From Paragordius varius (taxonomy: Eukaryota; Nematomorpha): a stretch of 64,000 bases of DNA. The notes beneath the pieces were generated by a model. The model worked only from the letters and a program-made list of their open reading frames with translations, ran no database searches and was not told the DNA's origin. The stretch spans positions 11,346,001 through 11,410,000 of the forward strand of contig OZ176054.1 of NCBI GenBank assembly GCA_964247055.1, in the 5' to 3' direction. This document shows, in pieces, positions 13,977 through 27,207 of this stretch. A program made the translations under genes and the position numbers. Positions within the stretch are counted from its first letter, which is position 1. Each line of letters begins with the position of its first letter.

Positions 13977-14184
13977 TGTTAGGTTAGATCCTACTGTCGT
14001 AGATACAAACGCACCTATATAATCGTAATCACTTATAACTCTTTGTGATACACCTAGTTAATGTTAATTGATGCTTCAAGCAAAATAGTTATTATATAAT
14101 TGCTGTATTATAATATCATACACACATGTTTGATTTCTGGTATTTAATAAATGTTTTCTGTATAATACAACTTTACTTCTTTCA
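13977..14184 (+). repeat. Right LTR of gypsy fossil 1
   Basis: Begins TGTTAGGTTAGATCC and ends CTTTCA, followed by the target duplication GTATC. Roughly 7% different from the left LTR by eye. Confidence 0.92.
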
Positions 14185-14488
14185 GTATCCAAAAAAATAT
14201 GAGTTATGCCGAACCTGATGGCATAAATAAATTTATATTTATGGTGATAATAATTTACGTTTATATTCGAGTATTTGGTTAATTAATGTTTTTTAAATAT
14301 TAATTTCTAAAAATTTTATAAACAACAGCAGATAGTTAATGATTGCTAATAATTGTTTGATTTTAATGTTATTGTCTAAGTCAGAGTATTATATATAAAT
14401 TTATGACAATATTGAAAAAATATATATAGAAATTAATTTTATAAAATTAAAAAATAAGACGTATTATAGCTTAAAACATACTTTTTAC

Positions 14489-17400
14489 CCTTCCACCTTG
14501 AACATATGCATATTTGCTTTTGTCAAGTATTGCAATATTACGCAAATTAAATTTGCAATGTTTTTTTGTAAGATTTTCATGGTGAATGAACGAGTATAGA
14601 CAATAGATCTTGTAGTTTTCTTGTTCAATTTCATGAAAACAAGCTTTTGACCAAATTAATGATTCTGTTTTTTCTGCCACTAAAAAGATCCAAAAATAAG
14701 GTTTAATATTATTCAATGTTAAATGGATTGTTTTACAGCAAAAAATAAAAGTTTTATATTTAATAAGCATTACACTGGACACCAAATTCTTCTGCCACTC
14801 GAGTTTTGCATTTTCTGGTATTTAGTATCATTTTAACAGTAAAATAAAAATTATAACTCCACGTAAGAATTTTGTATAATTTGGGTTTTGATTATACGCC
14901 CTCTTTATCAAAATTTTACTAAAAAATGTTTTTCTTTGAAAATATACAAGTAATGTCCATTTGTTATCATTCGAAAGAGTAATAAAAACTCTATAAAATG
15001 CATACTAATATGTTTTACACCGACAGTTAATATTAGACATAGAGAGCGACAAACGCGCGAAGCGAGAGCATTTTTAATTAATATATTTTAAAACTAATGG
15101 ATGAAAATAGCTTAAACTTTGTCTAGATGGTGGTGAATGTACAAAAAAGAAAACAAAAAAAGTTTTTTTGATTAAAACATTTTTTAATTGTTTATGTCAC
15201 ATTTTTAAGTTTTTTGTTTTTTAAAAATTACCATCTCATCAATATTAGTTTATTTTCTTTGCGAGGCTGATAATTTGGAAATTTTAAAGATAAAAACAAA
15301 GTTTAAGGTATTTTTGATCTTATATTCATTAAGTAATAAATTTACAGTTGTAACTATGCATTTTAGTATCCACTAGGTAAAAGATTTATGATAATATAAT
15401 TTTTATTAATAAAGCACACCAAAAGCTTTTTCATCATTTTTTTAAAATCTAATATATATATTATAATAATTTATATGATTTTCAAATTAGTTTGTTTGTG
15501 AAAATTTTTAAGGGTTGAAAATTTCGATCATATAAACCCAAATAACTTATAGATTGTTATAAATGACTTAATATCATTTGTATGATACAGTTTTTCACAC
15601 TCTTTCGAATAATATAAAATACATGGCTTCATATCTAAAACTTTTAATTTTCAAAATTTCGAGTTTAATGTTAAATTAAGGCCAAAAATTACAGATAAAC
15701 TCTAATATAAAAGATTCTTAGGTGTCAGACCAATTTTTTTTTCAGATATGCTAATTATGTATTTTAATGAAATAAATTTACAAGAATGGCAGTTAAAAAG
15801 AGTCAAAATTTGTTGTCTAGTGTTATTTATCTGGCTTAATAACGCATTATCAATCGTAGTATGGGGGAAAAAACAAAAAAATGTAAAAAAAAATACATAA
15901 AATAAAGTAAGATAGGAAAAAATTGTTTAATCAACATTTAGCTGTTTTCTGCATACTATAAGTGTGTTCAATGTACCAAATCTGAATGAGACAGCATTAA
16001 AATGCATACTGTAATAATTATAAAAAGTATAAGGGTCTCATTGAAACGATAAATCTACCAATCAGTCATACATTTTAATATTTGTATTCGGTTCTTTTAA
16101 GATTTGTAAACCGAATCAAAATTAAATTCCCTAATTAAAAAATTTGATTATCTCCAAAATTAAACATAAACCTTACAAATTTCTAAAGAAAAACACAAAA
16201 AATAATTTTATGCAGTTTAAATATATTTATATATATATATATATATAATATCTTACCAATATTAATAAATCCATCAAAAACCACAGTAGTGTTATCTTTA
16301 GAGGTACACATGACACTTTTATTATTATGAGCAAATTTGGCCACAGATGACTTCTCCCAGATATATCCATTTCTATCGCGGTATAAATAAGGCTGATTGT
16401 CATAGAGATATATGCTAAGGGATAGGGCTTGATTCTCGTTAGTCGTTACTTGCACATAACAGTCCGTAATATCCTTTATTTTATACAGTTTTTTAAAGGC
16501 TTTTAGCGATTCCGTTATCTTTGCACCGTTAGCAATATATAATTGGGCGCTATAAGTGTGTTCTAATCAAATGAAGTTATATTGCACACATACGTCAATA
16601 CTATATTGTTTACACCTAGAATTGGTTTTTTAATACTTCAAGGTGGTCCTTGAATAAAATATTGTTGGACGGCAAGATGAAAAACTGAGATATGACATTT
16701 AATAAATTATTGTTACATAAACAAACGTGTTAAGCATTTTTAAGTTTACGACCAACTTTAATACCTATGATGTTGTGTCAATCGGGGTAAATACAATTTT
16801 ACATAAGAGTTTGCACAAAACCTGAATATGTTCTGATAAATTGGGTGCCTTTGGTCATGTTGGAAAGAGTAAAATTTTTTAAAACTTACTCTATATAAAA
16901 CCGCAATAGCACACGCTATGATTATTTAAAAAATAACATTTAAATTATACATAAACAATATTAAAAATCAAGATTATGTTATAACATAATTGGAGCTAGT
17001 AAAGTTTTAAATTTTAAAGCTCTCTACTATGGGCTAGTGTTCAAATAATCGCAACGAGATTGCACGATAATATTTTTTAAGATAATCCAAATAATGTCAA
17101 TAAAAATTTTTATTTTAAAAACTCATAATACATTAAAAAATTAATTTTAAGCAAACTTAAAGCGTATTTTATGGTTTAAAAATACGATAACATAAAGTTT
17201 AAGATTTATAAAATTAAAACACTTTTTTTATATCGATTATGCTCAATACATAACCTCAAATATTTTATTAAAAGATGTATGACTTTGAATCTAATCTAAA
17301 TAGATTCGGAAGTAATATTAATTAAATGGACTTAAATGACGACATTTAAAAAATCCAAGTTTGTTCATCATCAAATTATACAGAAAAGTTGTAGTGATTA

Positions 17401-20400
17401 TCTTTAAATTTTATGCCGTTCTACCATACTACTTCAACATGCATACCATCGATTATACTTTAACAAAACTTTGTTAATTAAACTTAGTCTCCATGCATTT
17501 TTTGACTTTCGTCATCCTTTATTTAAAATATACTATTGCGCATTCTGGAACTTTTTGTGTTTATTTTTTATAAATTGTCACAAAAAATAGTTTAAGAGCT
17601 ATATCTTGCATTAAAAATTGAGATAAATATAACATTGATTTATGTAGTAAGCTAGCACTTCCCAATTATATAGCATGATGTGCTAAATAATTTTCTCATT
17701 TTTCGATATCTAGTAATAAGTATAGCACTTTGAGATACTTTATACATATATTTATGAGATGGTATATAATTTATCAGGATATAAGTAATGAGAATGTATT
17801 ATTAAAATTCAATTTAAATTATAAAATGTACAAAATATTCCCATGAATTTTAAGGAAAACTACTTTTTTAAGATATTTCTTTGGTCCCAAAACTTGAGTT
17901 AAAAGGGCTTTGCATCTTATTTAACATACCCAAAATATTATACAATAATACAAAAATCAGTTATGCTTACTTGGTTGGAAAGGTAGTGTTTTGCTTCTCA
18001 AAAAATCAATCTTCTTTTCTAAAATAATATATAATGATTAACAATATGCATTTTAATCTAACATAATCTTATAATTTTCGGGCTAAAACTTTATAAGCAT
18101 CTAAAATATAAACAATTACCAAATTCTTTCGTAGTGATAACCAATAATGTTATTTTAATTTGTATAATTTATTTTATATTTTAAACACGGTTGTTAGATT
18201 TGGATACAACACATTCATTTCAGTACTTCGAGTCAAATTGGGGTAGTTGCAGGCCTGGTTAAAAATATTTAATTCAAAAATATGGAATGAATTGTAACCA
18301 TGGCAAAAATTTGCACCCATATAACATTAATGAACCAAAATATATAAAAAAGTTCCATCAAAAATACTGATATTACTTATTTTAATGTAAAACCGCAAGG
18401 TAAATTAGTCATGGGTGTGCATTACCTAAATTTAAATATAATAAAAGAAACCACTTATTATAATTCTATCAATGTTTGTGTTATAAATGATAATTAGCTA
18501 TACTCATGGTGTAAAAATAAATAAAGACGATATTTGAAAATATGTTGCAAAATAAAAATGGCGTCGAACTAATTTAATATGAAACTTTTTCCAAAAATAA
18601 TTTATTTGAATATTTCGGCTTGTTTATATAAATTTATTAAGATAGAAGCATAAATTTAAATTAACACCGGTTCTTTCATTAATTTTTTAAAATATTAACT
18701 TAAATATAGTCTGGGATATTTAGATACCTTAATTTTAATCTAAGTGTTAATAATAATAGGGGGTTCATCAATCATGCATGCAGTCAGTATCCCTACAAAT
18801 GGTTACAACAAAATGGAGTAATTTGTTTCATAATTTAGATTTAAACTTCTTCCCTATTAATATGTTATTGTTCCATCTAACATTATAAACTGTCGTTTTG
18901 TATGTTTAGCTTAAACCGCGAACTGTATCAAAATTTTATTTAAATGATTAAAATAAGGGTATTATGACATTATAACTATACAAATTCTTAAACACTTGGA
19001 TACAACACATTCATTTTAATCCTTCGATTCAAATTGAGGTAGTTAAATACCCCAGGCCTTAAAATTAAATTCTTCAAAAAATATGGAAGGAATCGAAACC
19101 ATGGCAAAATCTTGCACTTATATAACATTAATAAACAGAAATATATAAAAATTTTATTCAAAATTATTTGATATTACTTATTTAAAGTTAAAACCGAAAG
19201 GTAAAAATTTAGTCAACGTGGCATGCGTACACTGGTAAAATTGAAAAATAATACAAATATACATCTTTTTCTATTTCCATAATGTTAGATGTAGTTTAAA
19301 TAAAAAATTAGCTTTTACCCTTAAAATTAAATGAAGACGATATTTTGCAAAAATTTTGTATAATAAAAATGGCGTCGAAGAATTTTGACAAGGAACTTTT
19401 TTTTCAAAATTATTCAAATATTTTGGCATATTAATATAATTCTTATTAGGATAGAAGCACAAATTTAAATTGGGCCCGTTTCCATATTTTTTTAAAAATC
19501 CTAACTCAAATTTAATCTGGGATATTTAGATACACCAATTTGAATCGAAGTTTTAAATTCTTAAAATGTTGTGGGATTCATCTAATGACCACAGAGTCCA
19601 TCTATGACTTTTTTATCCACTATTTTCCGGATCTATCGCTTTTTCGCTCACCTTCAACGGTATTCAATATGATTTTTAAAATCATAAGCCTACAAATATT
19701 GTTGGAATTGTTTTATTTAAGAATGTACCACGCTGATGCACAATATTTAGCTGGTCACAAGGAAAAGTTTTAGAGATTTTCAAAACTTGGAATATGATTT
19801 TGTGACGCCTCGTTAATTTATACAGAGGCATATGAGCTGAAACATAGAATTCTATGTAAAAAATTGGAATAAAGAATTATAAAATTAATGTAAGCGTTTT
19901 ATGGCAGTTTCCAGGCATCACAAACGGCGCAACGCTCGAGCTGAAAAAATTTAATTAGTAGAAAGAAATATCAATAAAATAATTACAATTTGATTAATTA
20001 ACAGTCTGATAATTTTGTATATATACTCTATGTACACCCTGATAGATAAAAGTATCCGAACTCTCATAATGCTTTTGGGTTTGCTCTTTGCAAAAAATAT
20101 AGGAGAGTTTATAGTACTTTTCTGGTAACTCTATAACAAATTGGCGAATTCAGCGGATATTTTTCTAAATAAAAAATTTTTGGTGAAAGCTAAATTCTTC
20201 ATCCCAAAAAATATCAAGATATATCATGAATAATATAAAAAGTAAATCAATTATAAAATTTATGATATCTGTGGGTTCAGAAAGTTTGAATTTTCAACAC
20301 ATCCAAAATGGGCATATTTTCTTAAACTAAACGCAATAATGCCAATATTGCGCAAAAAGTTAGATATGTGCTAATGACATAAAAAAAATTTTTTCGAAAA

Positions 20401-23400
20401 ATTGGGTATTTTGCTTAAAAATTATATTTATAGCTAGCATTGGTGAAGCAAAACCTATTTTGAAGCATTGTGGAAACGGAGTAAAAACACTTTAAGATAT
20501 TATGCTAACATTCATAACATTATGTTAAAATTTCTATCATCGCAGATTTTTGATTAAAGATGCACTAAATTTTTGCGCTATGTCGGCATTTTTGTGTTTA
20601 GTTGAGGAACTGCCAAATTAGACGGGTCCAAAACACATCTAAAAATTTATAATTTAAAATGTGTGTTTTACTTTTAAGTTAGTTGATATACAAAAAATTT
20701 CTTAAGCAAAATATGCGCAAAATTCGCTACTCTCTGATATAAAGTTACCACAAAAGTAGTATTAATCTTTTTTTAAGGCCCGAAACCAAAAGCAGCGTGA
20801 GAATCCAGAGATATTGATATATTATTAGAAAGTCTATATATTTCATCAGGATATATTTTATGCCCCCGGATTTTGTGGGCAGTGTATATAGGAGGATGAT
20901 AACTACATAAAGTAGAGTAGTTTGATATGTTGGAAGTTGATATTATGGGAAAAGAATGATCGATAATATAGTTGAATAAATTGCGACAATATTTGAATAT
21001 AGAATATTCATAAAATAAAATATGGGGGCATGTCCAATTGTGTTGTGATGGTATGTTTTATGAATATAATATATATAATAACAATTGGAGTAAATTGGTA
21101 ATCTTCATATGCTTCAACATCAACAATTTACCTACAAACTTTTATAAGCAAAGATCCCGTATTAAAAAATAATGTTGTAATCAATCAGCATATGTTATAA
21201 TTAATCTAACAAATATGAAGCTAAATTAATAAAATTTTTACAAACATTTCGTATTTAAATATAATATAAAATTGTCTAAATGATTTACACACACGTCTTA
21301 AGCTTCTACAATCACCAAGCGCAAATTTGCGTTTTTTCGCTAAAAATAATTATTTACTCATTGCAATTAAAAGAGACACATGCATCCAAAGTACCAGAAC
21401 GTTAACCTAATCGGTACTTAACATATATCGTTTTGGGGAAAAAATGACAAGCAAAACCAGTTTATGACTTTAAGCAAATAATTGAACCAGGTAGATAAAA
21501 ATAATACATATATATTGATATTGAAACGTATAATGTTTTAAATATATATATATGTATATATATATACATAATAATTACCTTTGATATTGCCATGTTCAGC
21601 AATAAAAACTTCTAAATTAGAGGTAAAATTTAGTGTTCTGGAAGTATCTTTGCGTAAAGCATCATATGCAAAAATTATATTATCCTAAAGTAAAATATTA
21701 CAAATTAACTCTGGATTCATATTTTATATCGAATTTGGACATACGAATGTTACAATAAATTTGATAGGTTTGATTGAAATGTTCCTTTTTGAGAATAGGG
21801 TTCTCATCATAAACAACGCTAGAGTTTCCAATTTGTAAAGAACATTTCAATTTTTCCCATGTTATTGGAAAAATTTCCCCCTCTTTCGCATATACATCAT
21901 GTTTTTCTATCATAAATTAAATTGAATTAGTAAAGCCGAAAGCTTATTTAATCGATAAATCTCGATAAATTAATAGCTATATTCAATATTTTAAAAAATC
22001 TCGATTTTATTTAAACCTTAGGCCACCAGTTTCTTTTAATTTCAAATAATTCTGAAAATTTTAACATTCGATTGTAAATATCAGCAGTTACTTAATTTAA
22101 TAATGCTTGCAACAATTTGGGTTTTCTCATTGTAACAAATAACTGGTCTATCCATATGTCTATATTCGGCAATTTCACTTTGTTCATAGATAGAGAAGTT
22201 TTGTTTATAACATTCGTGACATCCAAATTTATTAAAGAAGTTTTTAAACAATCGATTTGAAGTCTGATTCCTAAGATCGTCTAGGACTTTGATATAGCAT
22301 TTATGCTCCGAAAGCCTATCTCCCTTCTTTACATATAAGAGTGAATAAGTATCTAAAAGTTACGATAAATAAAATGTAATGATAACCAAATTTATTATTG
22401 GATCAATTAATTTACAATTCAATACACTGTGAAGGCGAAAATAATAACCAGATATAAAATATATATTCTGAAAAATAGATGTTTTATGAGTTTAATGATA
22501 CTTTCGGTTGAGCCTAACGAGTGATTTAAAATTAAAACCATTTTTGTTGTCACTGCCTTATATCGCAATTTGTGCACATTATGCCGATTAAAATGGTGTA
22601 AGCTAAATGCTTCATTTAAAAAAATATTACTAAAATATATCATAAACTATATAAATAATTTTTTTAAAAAATTTAAAATATAAAATGTCTCAATACTTTT
22701 CGAACTAACCGCAAAAATGCCGTACGCGATTATTTATTTAATATGTGCTAAATTTTGACATCAAAATAGTTTTTCCCGAAAAAATGAATATTTTGCTGAA
22801 AAATTAGCAAAATTTTGGTGAATTCATATTTTAAGAATGGTGGAAACGGTATATAAACACTTAATGATATTGTAAAAAATTCTTTTATACATTATTTGAT
22901 AATGCTGCACATTTTTATAATATCAGAATCTTATTATAGAATGTGTATGACTTTAAATTTTAAATGATTTTTTTGTAACAAAAACTTATTATTCTTACAT
23001 AAACATTTTGAATCAAAATTCTGAGGTAAATTTTCTGCATCATCAAATCATATAAGGGGTTCTCTCACATCGTTTCCACCTTCATAATACCAAAAAAATT
23101 CAGATCATCAAAATTTTGCTTTAATTAAAAAATCCACTTTTTAGGAAGCATTTTTTATGACAAAATTTATTACATGTTTAAAAATTTTATCGTTTTTTTT
23201 TATTTAGATTAAAAAATTCCATTTTAGATAAGTTTAAAATTTAAGGCTTTCGGAGTTCACATCTAACATTTAAAATTTATAATTTTGCATTTTTAGTTTA
23301 TGATATAGCGATGTTTTTGAAATAAAGCATATAGCTTTCTCCAAAAAATTATAAGTATGTGCTTAAAATTTGCCATATGATGCAGTTACTACAAAAGTGG

Positions 23401-25331
23401 TAATAACTTTTACATCCACTACCCAAAACCAAAAGGACCTTGAAATTCCTGATACATACATTAATCTAAATAATTTTAGTGTGAACTGTGTATATTTGTG
23501 ATGGAATAATTTTATGTAATAATCAATTTTTTTAAAAACTTATATAAATTGAATATACCTTCATGTATTATCTTATATAGACATAAAAATGGCTACTTTC
23601 TATTAGACAATGAGGCATAAACGGCTTAAAAAAAGTTTTTTATTTTAAAAGTTTATTAAAAAAATATATTTTACATATATGCTTCAAACATTCACACCAC
23701 CTCATTTGTATGATAAGGCGCGCTCTTTGCTTTTGATACAAAATCTTTTTCGATGATATATTAACAAAATTACATTTTTAAGATAAATTAATCAAAAATA
23801 TTTAAAAAGAGATTCCTTTAACTGCCATGATATCAATTATTATCTTAAGTCGTTAACACACAATTGTTTGATCAATACATTTTTAACCCATATATATTTC
23901 CTTAGTAAACAATCTACAAAATAATTATTAGCATTTAAAACATATTTCGATTTTGTCGCTTTGTAAAGGAGAGTATAGTTTACTATAATTTATTTAACTA
24001 TATTTGTAAACATTACACAAAAAGTGTCGATTCAAAGATACTCACCTTTATTACATTATAAATAAAATATTTAATGGTATGATAAATAATTACCAAAGGT
24101 TTCGATTTTTAATGTCATGTTGCGAAGATTTCTAAGTTTGGATATTCCATTATCTAACATATGAATAAATTTCAATCATTAAATTTTATTAACACTTCGA
24201 TCAAGGTTTATAATGCTATAAGAATATAAAGCATATGATCTCAATTTAAAGCTTCAATTACAATAAAAATAATTATATATGGCTAATTATCTATGGCTAA
24301 TTATCTATCATGAACTCTCCTCATTTATTTCGAATTATTTGGAAAGGCGTTTTTATGAAAATGGATATTTATTTGAAAATTCAGATTTTGAAAATGTTTA
24401 AATTCAAATTTTTAAACATTTTTTTGGATAAAAGTCGGAAATCAAAAATCTAATTTTATTACATACGCATCAAGCTAATTTAAAAATTATTATATTCAAA
24501 CATTTTTTCCTCATTTGTGCATGGAGCGAAAAAATATTGACTCAAAGCGTGTTTACACAAAACTTATTTTGACCAGAATTCAAAATTTTACCCTAAAATT
24601 ATTAACAAAAATATTAATTATTGGTGTAATTTCATCCTCTATAACATAAATATATATGGATCAGGCTTTACATGTAATCTAAAGACACATTGAGAATAAA
24701 TAGGCTGGATCTATGGATAATTAAACAAAGAACACGGAAAAAGAAATAAATTCTCCCTTAACCATGATTATTATCGTTCAGAGTTCGGTTCAAAACTTTA
24801 ACTTGACAAAATTGGTATATTCAACAGTATAAAACAATTTATATATCGACACTTCAAATTATTTTATTTTAATTAATATATGGTTGTTTTTTTAAAATAT
24901 ATCATATCTGCCGCTAGAATATAAAGCCCCTCAAGCAAAAAGTTGGTAAGATAGTAGAGGAAAAAGCATATTTCTATAAAATCTTTGTTTTTTAAATTTT
25001 ATACAGCCAAAGTAATTAGGTTGAGCGTTGTATATGGAAATCAACGGTCCCTTGACCACACATTTATGCATCCCAATTAATTAAACCAAACATTGAAAAC
25101 GTTAATTATCCATAAATATGGTTGACATTATTTATACTAAAATTCTATTAGAAAATTAATAAAGAGATACGAATTTACTATTAAATTTATATATTGTAAT
25201 TACATGGCAAATGTTTATGAAATATATTTAAAATTATTATTACTTTTTCGTAAGGCATTTTCACATTTATAGGGTCCCAATATACATGCAACAACAATCA
25301 ATAATGTGTTAATCAGATAAATTTTAGCCAT
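14489..25331 (-). CDS. Secreted modular protein of unknown function (gene B)
   Basis: Exons on the minus strand: 25331-25244, 22352-22092, 21906-21710, 21684-21579, 18018-17971, 16562-16257 and, less surely, 14679-14489. Donors are GT, acceptors AG, and all phases join to an open frame of 399 codons. Exon 1 encodes a classic signal peptide (MAKIYLINTLLIVVACILG, cleavage probably after ENA). The mature part has N-glycosylation sites and about eleven cysteines (KC, GC, EC, IC, KC, YC, DC, MC and others), so a disulfide-bonded secreted protein is likely. I do not recognise a family. One intron is 25 nt. The 3' end is unresolved: the last exon lies about 300 bp before the gypsy fossil, so the gene may stop there or continue into the copy at 6.4 kb, which is phase-compatible. 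Confidence 0.68.
16563..17970 (-). other. Intron of gene B
   Basis: AT-rich intron of about 1.4 kb. Scattered similarity to 257-1651 shows common descent with the matching intron of the other module. No gene or element recognised. Confidence 0.5.
18193..18748. mobile_element. MITE, AACACTT-ended family (copy 2)
   Basis: Begins with a TTTGGATACAACACATTCAT stretch, holds the family-specific AAAATGGCGTCGAA segment and ends TAAGTGTT. About 556 bp. Same orientation as the copy 240 bp further right and opposite to the copy at 6578-7160. Confidence 0.62.
18991..19554. mobile_element. MITE, AACACTT-ended family (copy 3)
   Basis: Begins AACACTTGGATACAACACAT and shares CCTTCGATTCAAATTG, ACCATGGCAAAAT and ATGGCGTCGAAG segments with the other two copies. 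It ends with an inverted CCAATTTGAATCGAAG stretch. No coding capacity. Confidence 0.65.
22353..25243 (-). other. First intron of gene B
   Basis: About 2.9 kb between the signal-peptide exon and the first module exon. AT-rich, with short direct repeats near 24280-24312 (two TGGCTAATTATCTATC units). I see no other gene. A 74-codon open frame at 22419-22643 is hydrophobic at its end but has no matching splice phase. Confidence 0.5.
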
Positions 25332-25530
25332 TTTAGTAAAAAAAGCAAATAAGGAAAAGAAATTTTTTCGAGTTATATATATAAGTTTTTTTATCGATAC
25401 AAATCTAAAATACGTATGTACAAACTGGATATATCATCGCCCTTCGCGTATTTTTTGGTTAAAAACAATCAATCGAATCTAAAAATAAGTTTAAATTTTT
25501 ACAATATATATAAAACACTTTTGATTGCGC

Positions 25531-26070
25531 TATCAATTATTTCAAAGTGATATATTAGAAGATATATAATTTTATAGGCAATAAAAATTGATAAATTACT
25601 CATTTCGTATATTCTGAAATATTTTATCTATAAAATATGAAATTGAGCCAGGTATATAAAACCGGATGTTTGTTTAATGTATTTTTTATCGTTTAAATAA
25701 TAATAATAATAACAAAAAACGAATCTTATATCAATGTAATATATTTAAAGTATTAGGCTATAATTAATTCAACAAGTATTGAGCTACTCAATTAAAATAA
25801 TCAATCAATTATTTCAAAGTGATATATTAGAAGATATATAATTTTATAGGCAATAAAAATTGATAATTTACTCATTTCGTATATTCTGAAATATTTTATC
25901 TATAAAATATGAAATTGAGCCAGGTATATAAAACCGGATGTTTGTTTAATGTATTTTTTATCGTTTACATAATAATAATAACAAAAAACGAATCTTATAT
26001 CAATGTAATATATTTAAAGTATTAGGCTATAATTAATTCAACAAGTATTGAGCTACTCAATTAAAATAAT
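25531..26070. repeat. Tandem duplication, period about 273 bp
   Basis: The stretch from TCAATTATTTCAAAGTGATA (25531) to GAGCTACTCAATTAAAATAA is repeated almost unchanged from 25804. The copies differ mainly by one trinucleotide in an AATAAT run and a few bases, so the duplication is recent. It lies just upstream of the signal-peptide exon of gene B, where a promoter would be expected. Confidence 0.9.
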
Positions 26071-26499
26071 TGAAGATGATATATAGAAAATAACTAATTT
26101 TTTGTTTTTATAATAGCACGTTTAAATGCTTATCAGTCAGTCTTTTAATAGTTATAACTAGATAATTATACTATACAACAATGAAAGATGTAGGAATACA
26201 AAACTTACCAATTAAATAGCCTCCAATAGGGCTCATATCTAAGGTGACCAGATTTTTTGAAGGAAAAAAGGGGACAAATCTGAGAAGGAGGGGGGGTCAT
26301 TGGGGGGTACAACCAAAAATTTTTATACAAAAAATTCATTGTAATATTTATTTATTTTCAACACAAATACATTATAAATATAAAAAAAATTGTACCTTAC
26401 AGGTTTTGTACCTTATTCAATATATTTACATGTGCCCGAACAAAGGGTGAAGTGATTGTAAAATTCTAGAAAAAAATAATAAAGACGAAATCATCGCAA

Positions 26500-27190
26500 A
26501 GTGCGCTGGGTGATGCAGGAAGCGGCACAAAAAATATTTTTAACAATTTAGCGAATAATCTTAATCAAAACATTATTGGCAGATACACAATGCTATTTAA
26601 ACAGCTACTGATTTGTTACCCCTGGATGTGGATGTAGATGTTAAAATGCTGGGATATTGTAGAACTGTTGGTTAGCTCTTTTGCCAGCGATTGAAATATT
26701 TATAAAAATGTGATCTCCTAGAATTCTATTTTTTATCACAGGACAAAGGTCAAAATTCCAAGTCAAAAAAAGGTTAGAAAATAATTTTATACCATTATCT
26801 AAATATTATAAAGCATCCAGAAAAACAAGTCTCAATGAATAGTCAGAGTATAAAAATGTTTTATACAAACAGAAACGAGTTTGGAAGACAAGACGGTGCA
26901 CAATGACACTTTTTAATGAAGTCCCATTATTAAATAAATATATTGATAATGAAAACTTAAATTATGGACAACAGAAAAAAATACGTAGGATAGAAATGGT
27001 TAAAATAATCATTTTTAAACAAATTATGTTCCATACAATAATATTTTAATTGTAGAATTTGCATTATCTTTACCTGAACCACTGCTATTGAAGGCGTTTT
27101 TCCACAGTAAATTAAGTATGGACACGGAATCAAATTTAAATGTTGAATAAAAGCCATTTTATGTGTTCAAATATAATTAGACAAATTATG
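26500..27190 (+). pseudogene. Inverted, deleted transposase fragment inside the hAT element
   Basis: Plus-strand text such as AAAATGCTGGGATATTGTAG and TTTTTATCACAGGACAAA matches the minus-strand transposase of the same element in the opposite direction. So does the LPG..ER dimerisation segment near 27.06-27.11 kb. Large parts are missing and the frame is broken. It was probably made by an inverted duplication or by one copy inserting into another. Confidence 0.7.
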
Positions 27191-27207
27191 AAGACTTATA
27201 CAATATT

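Larger units (their letters stand above)
9873..14184 (+). mobile_element. Ty3/gypsy LTR retrotransposon fossil 1
   Basis: Complete in outline: two LTRs of 208 bp starting TGTT and ending TTCA, flanked by a 5-bp target duplication GTATC (9868-9872 and 14185-14189). A TGGCGC-type primer-binding site follows the left LTR and a purine-rich tract precedes the right LTR. Parts in order: gag region with two CCHC-type zinc knuckles (about 10.24-11.0 kb), protease with the DTGS signature (about 10.98 kb), reverse transcriptase with YLDD (11.3-12.0 kb), RNase H (12.2-12.65 kb), integrase (about 12.9-13.7 kb) and a proline/threonine-rich tail. No envelope region seen. The coding region is broken in several places. 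The LTRs differ at about 14 of 208 sites by my count, so the insertion is not recent. Confidence 0.93.
18019..21578 (-). other. Intron of gene B with two tandem MITEs
   Basis: Intron of about 3.6 kb. It contains two members of the AACACTT-ended MITE family (18193-18748 and 18991-19554). A plus-strand open frame of 77 codons at 19540-19773 starts in a MITE end and has no support. The rest shows nothing I can name. Confidence 0.5.

Noticed and set aside
19540-19773. 77-codon plus-strand open frame
   Set aside because: It begins in a MITE end, has no recognisable domain, and lies in an intron of the minus-strand secreted gene.
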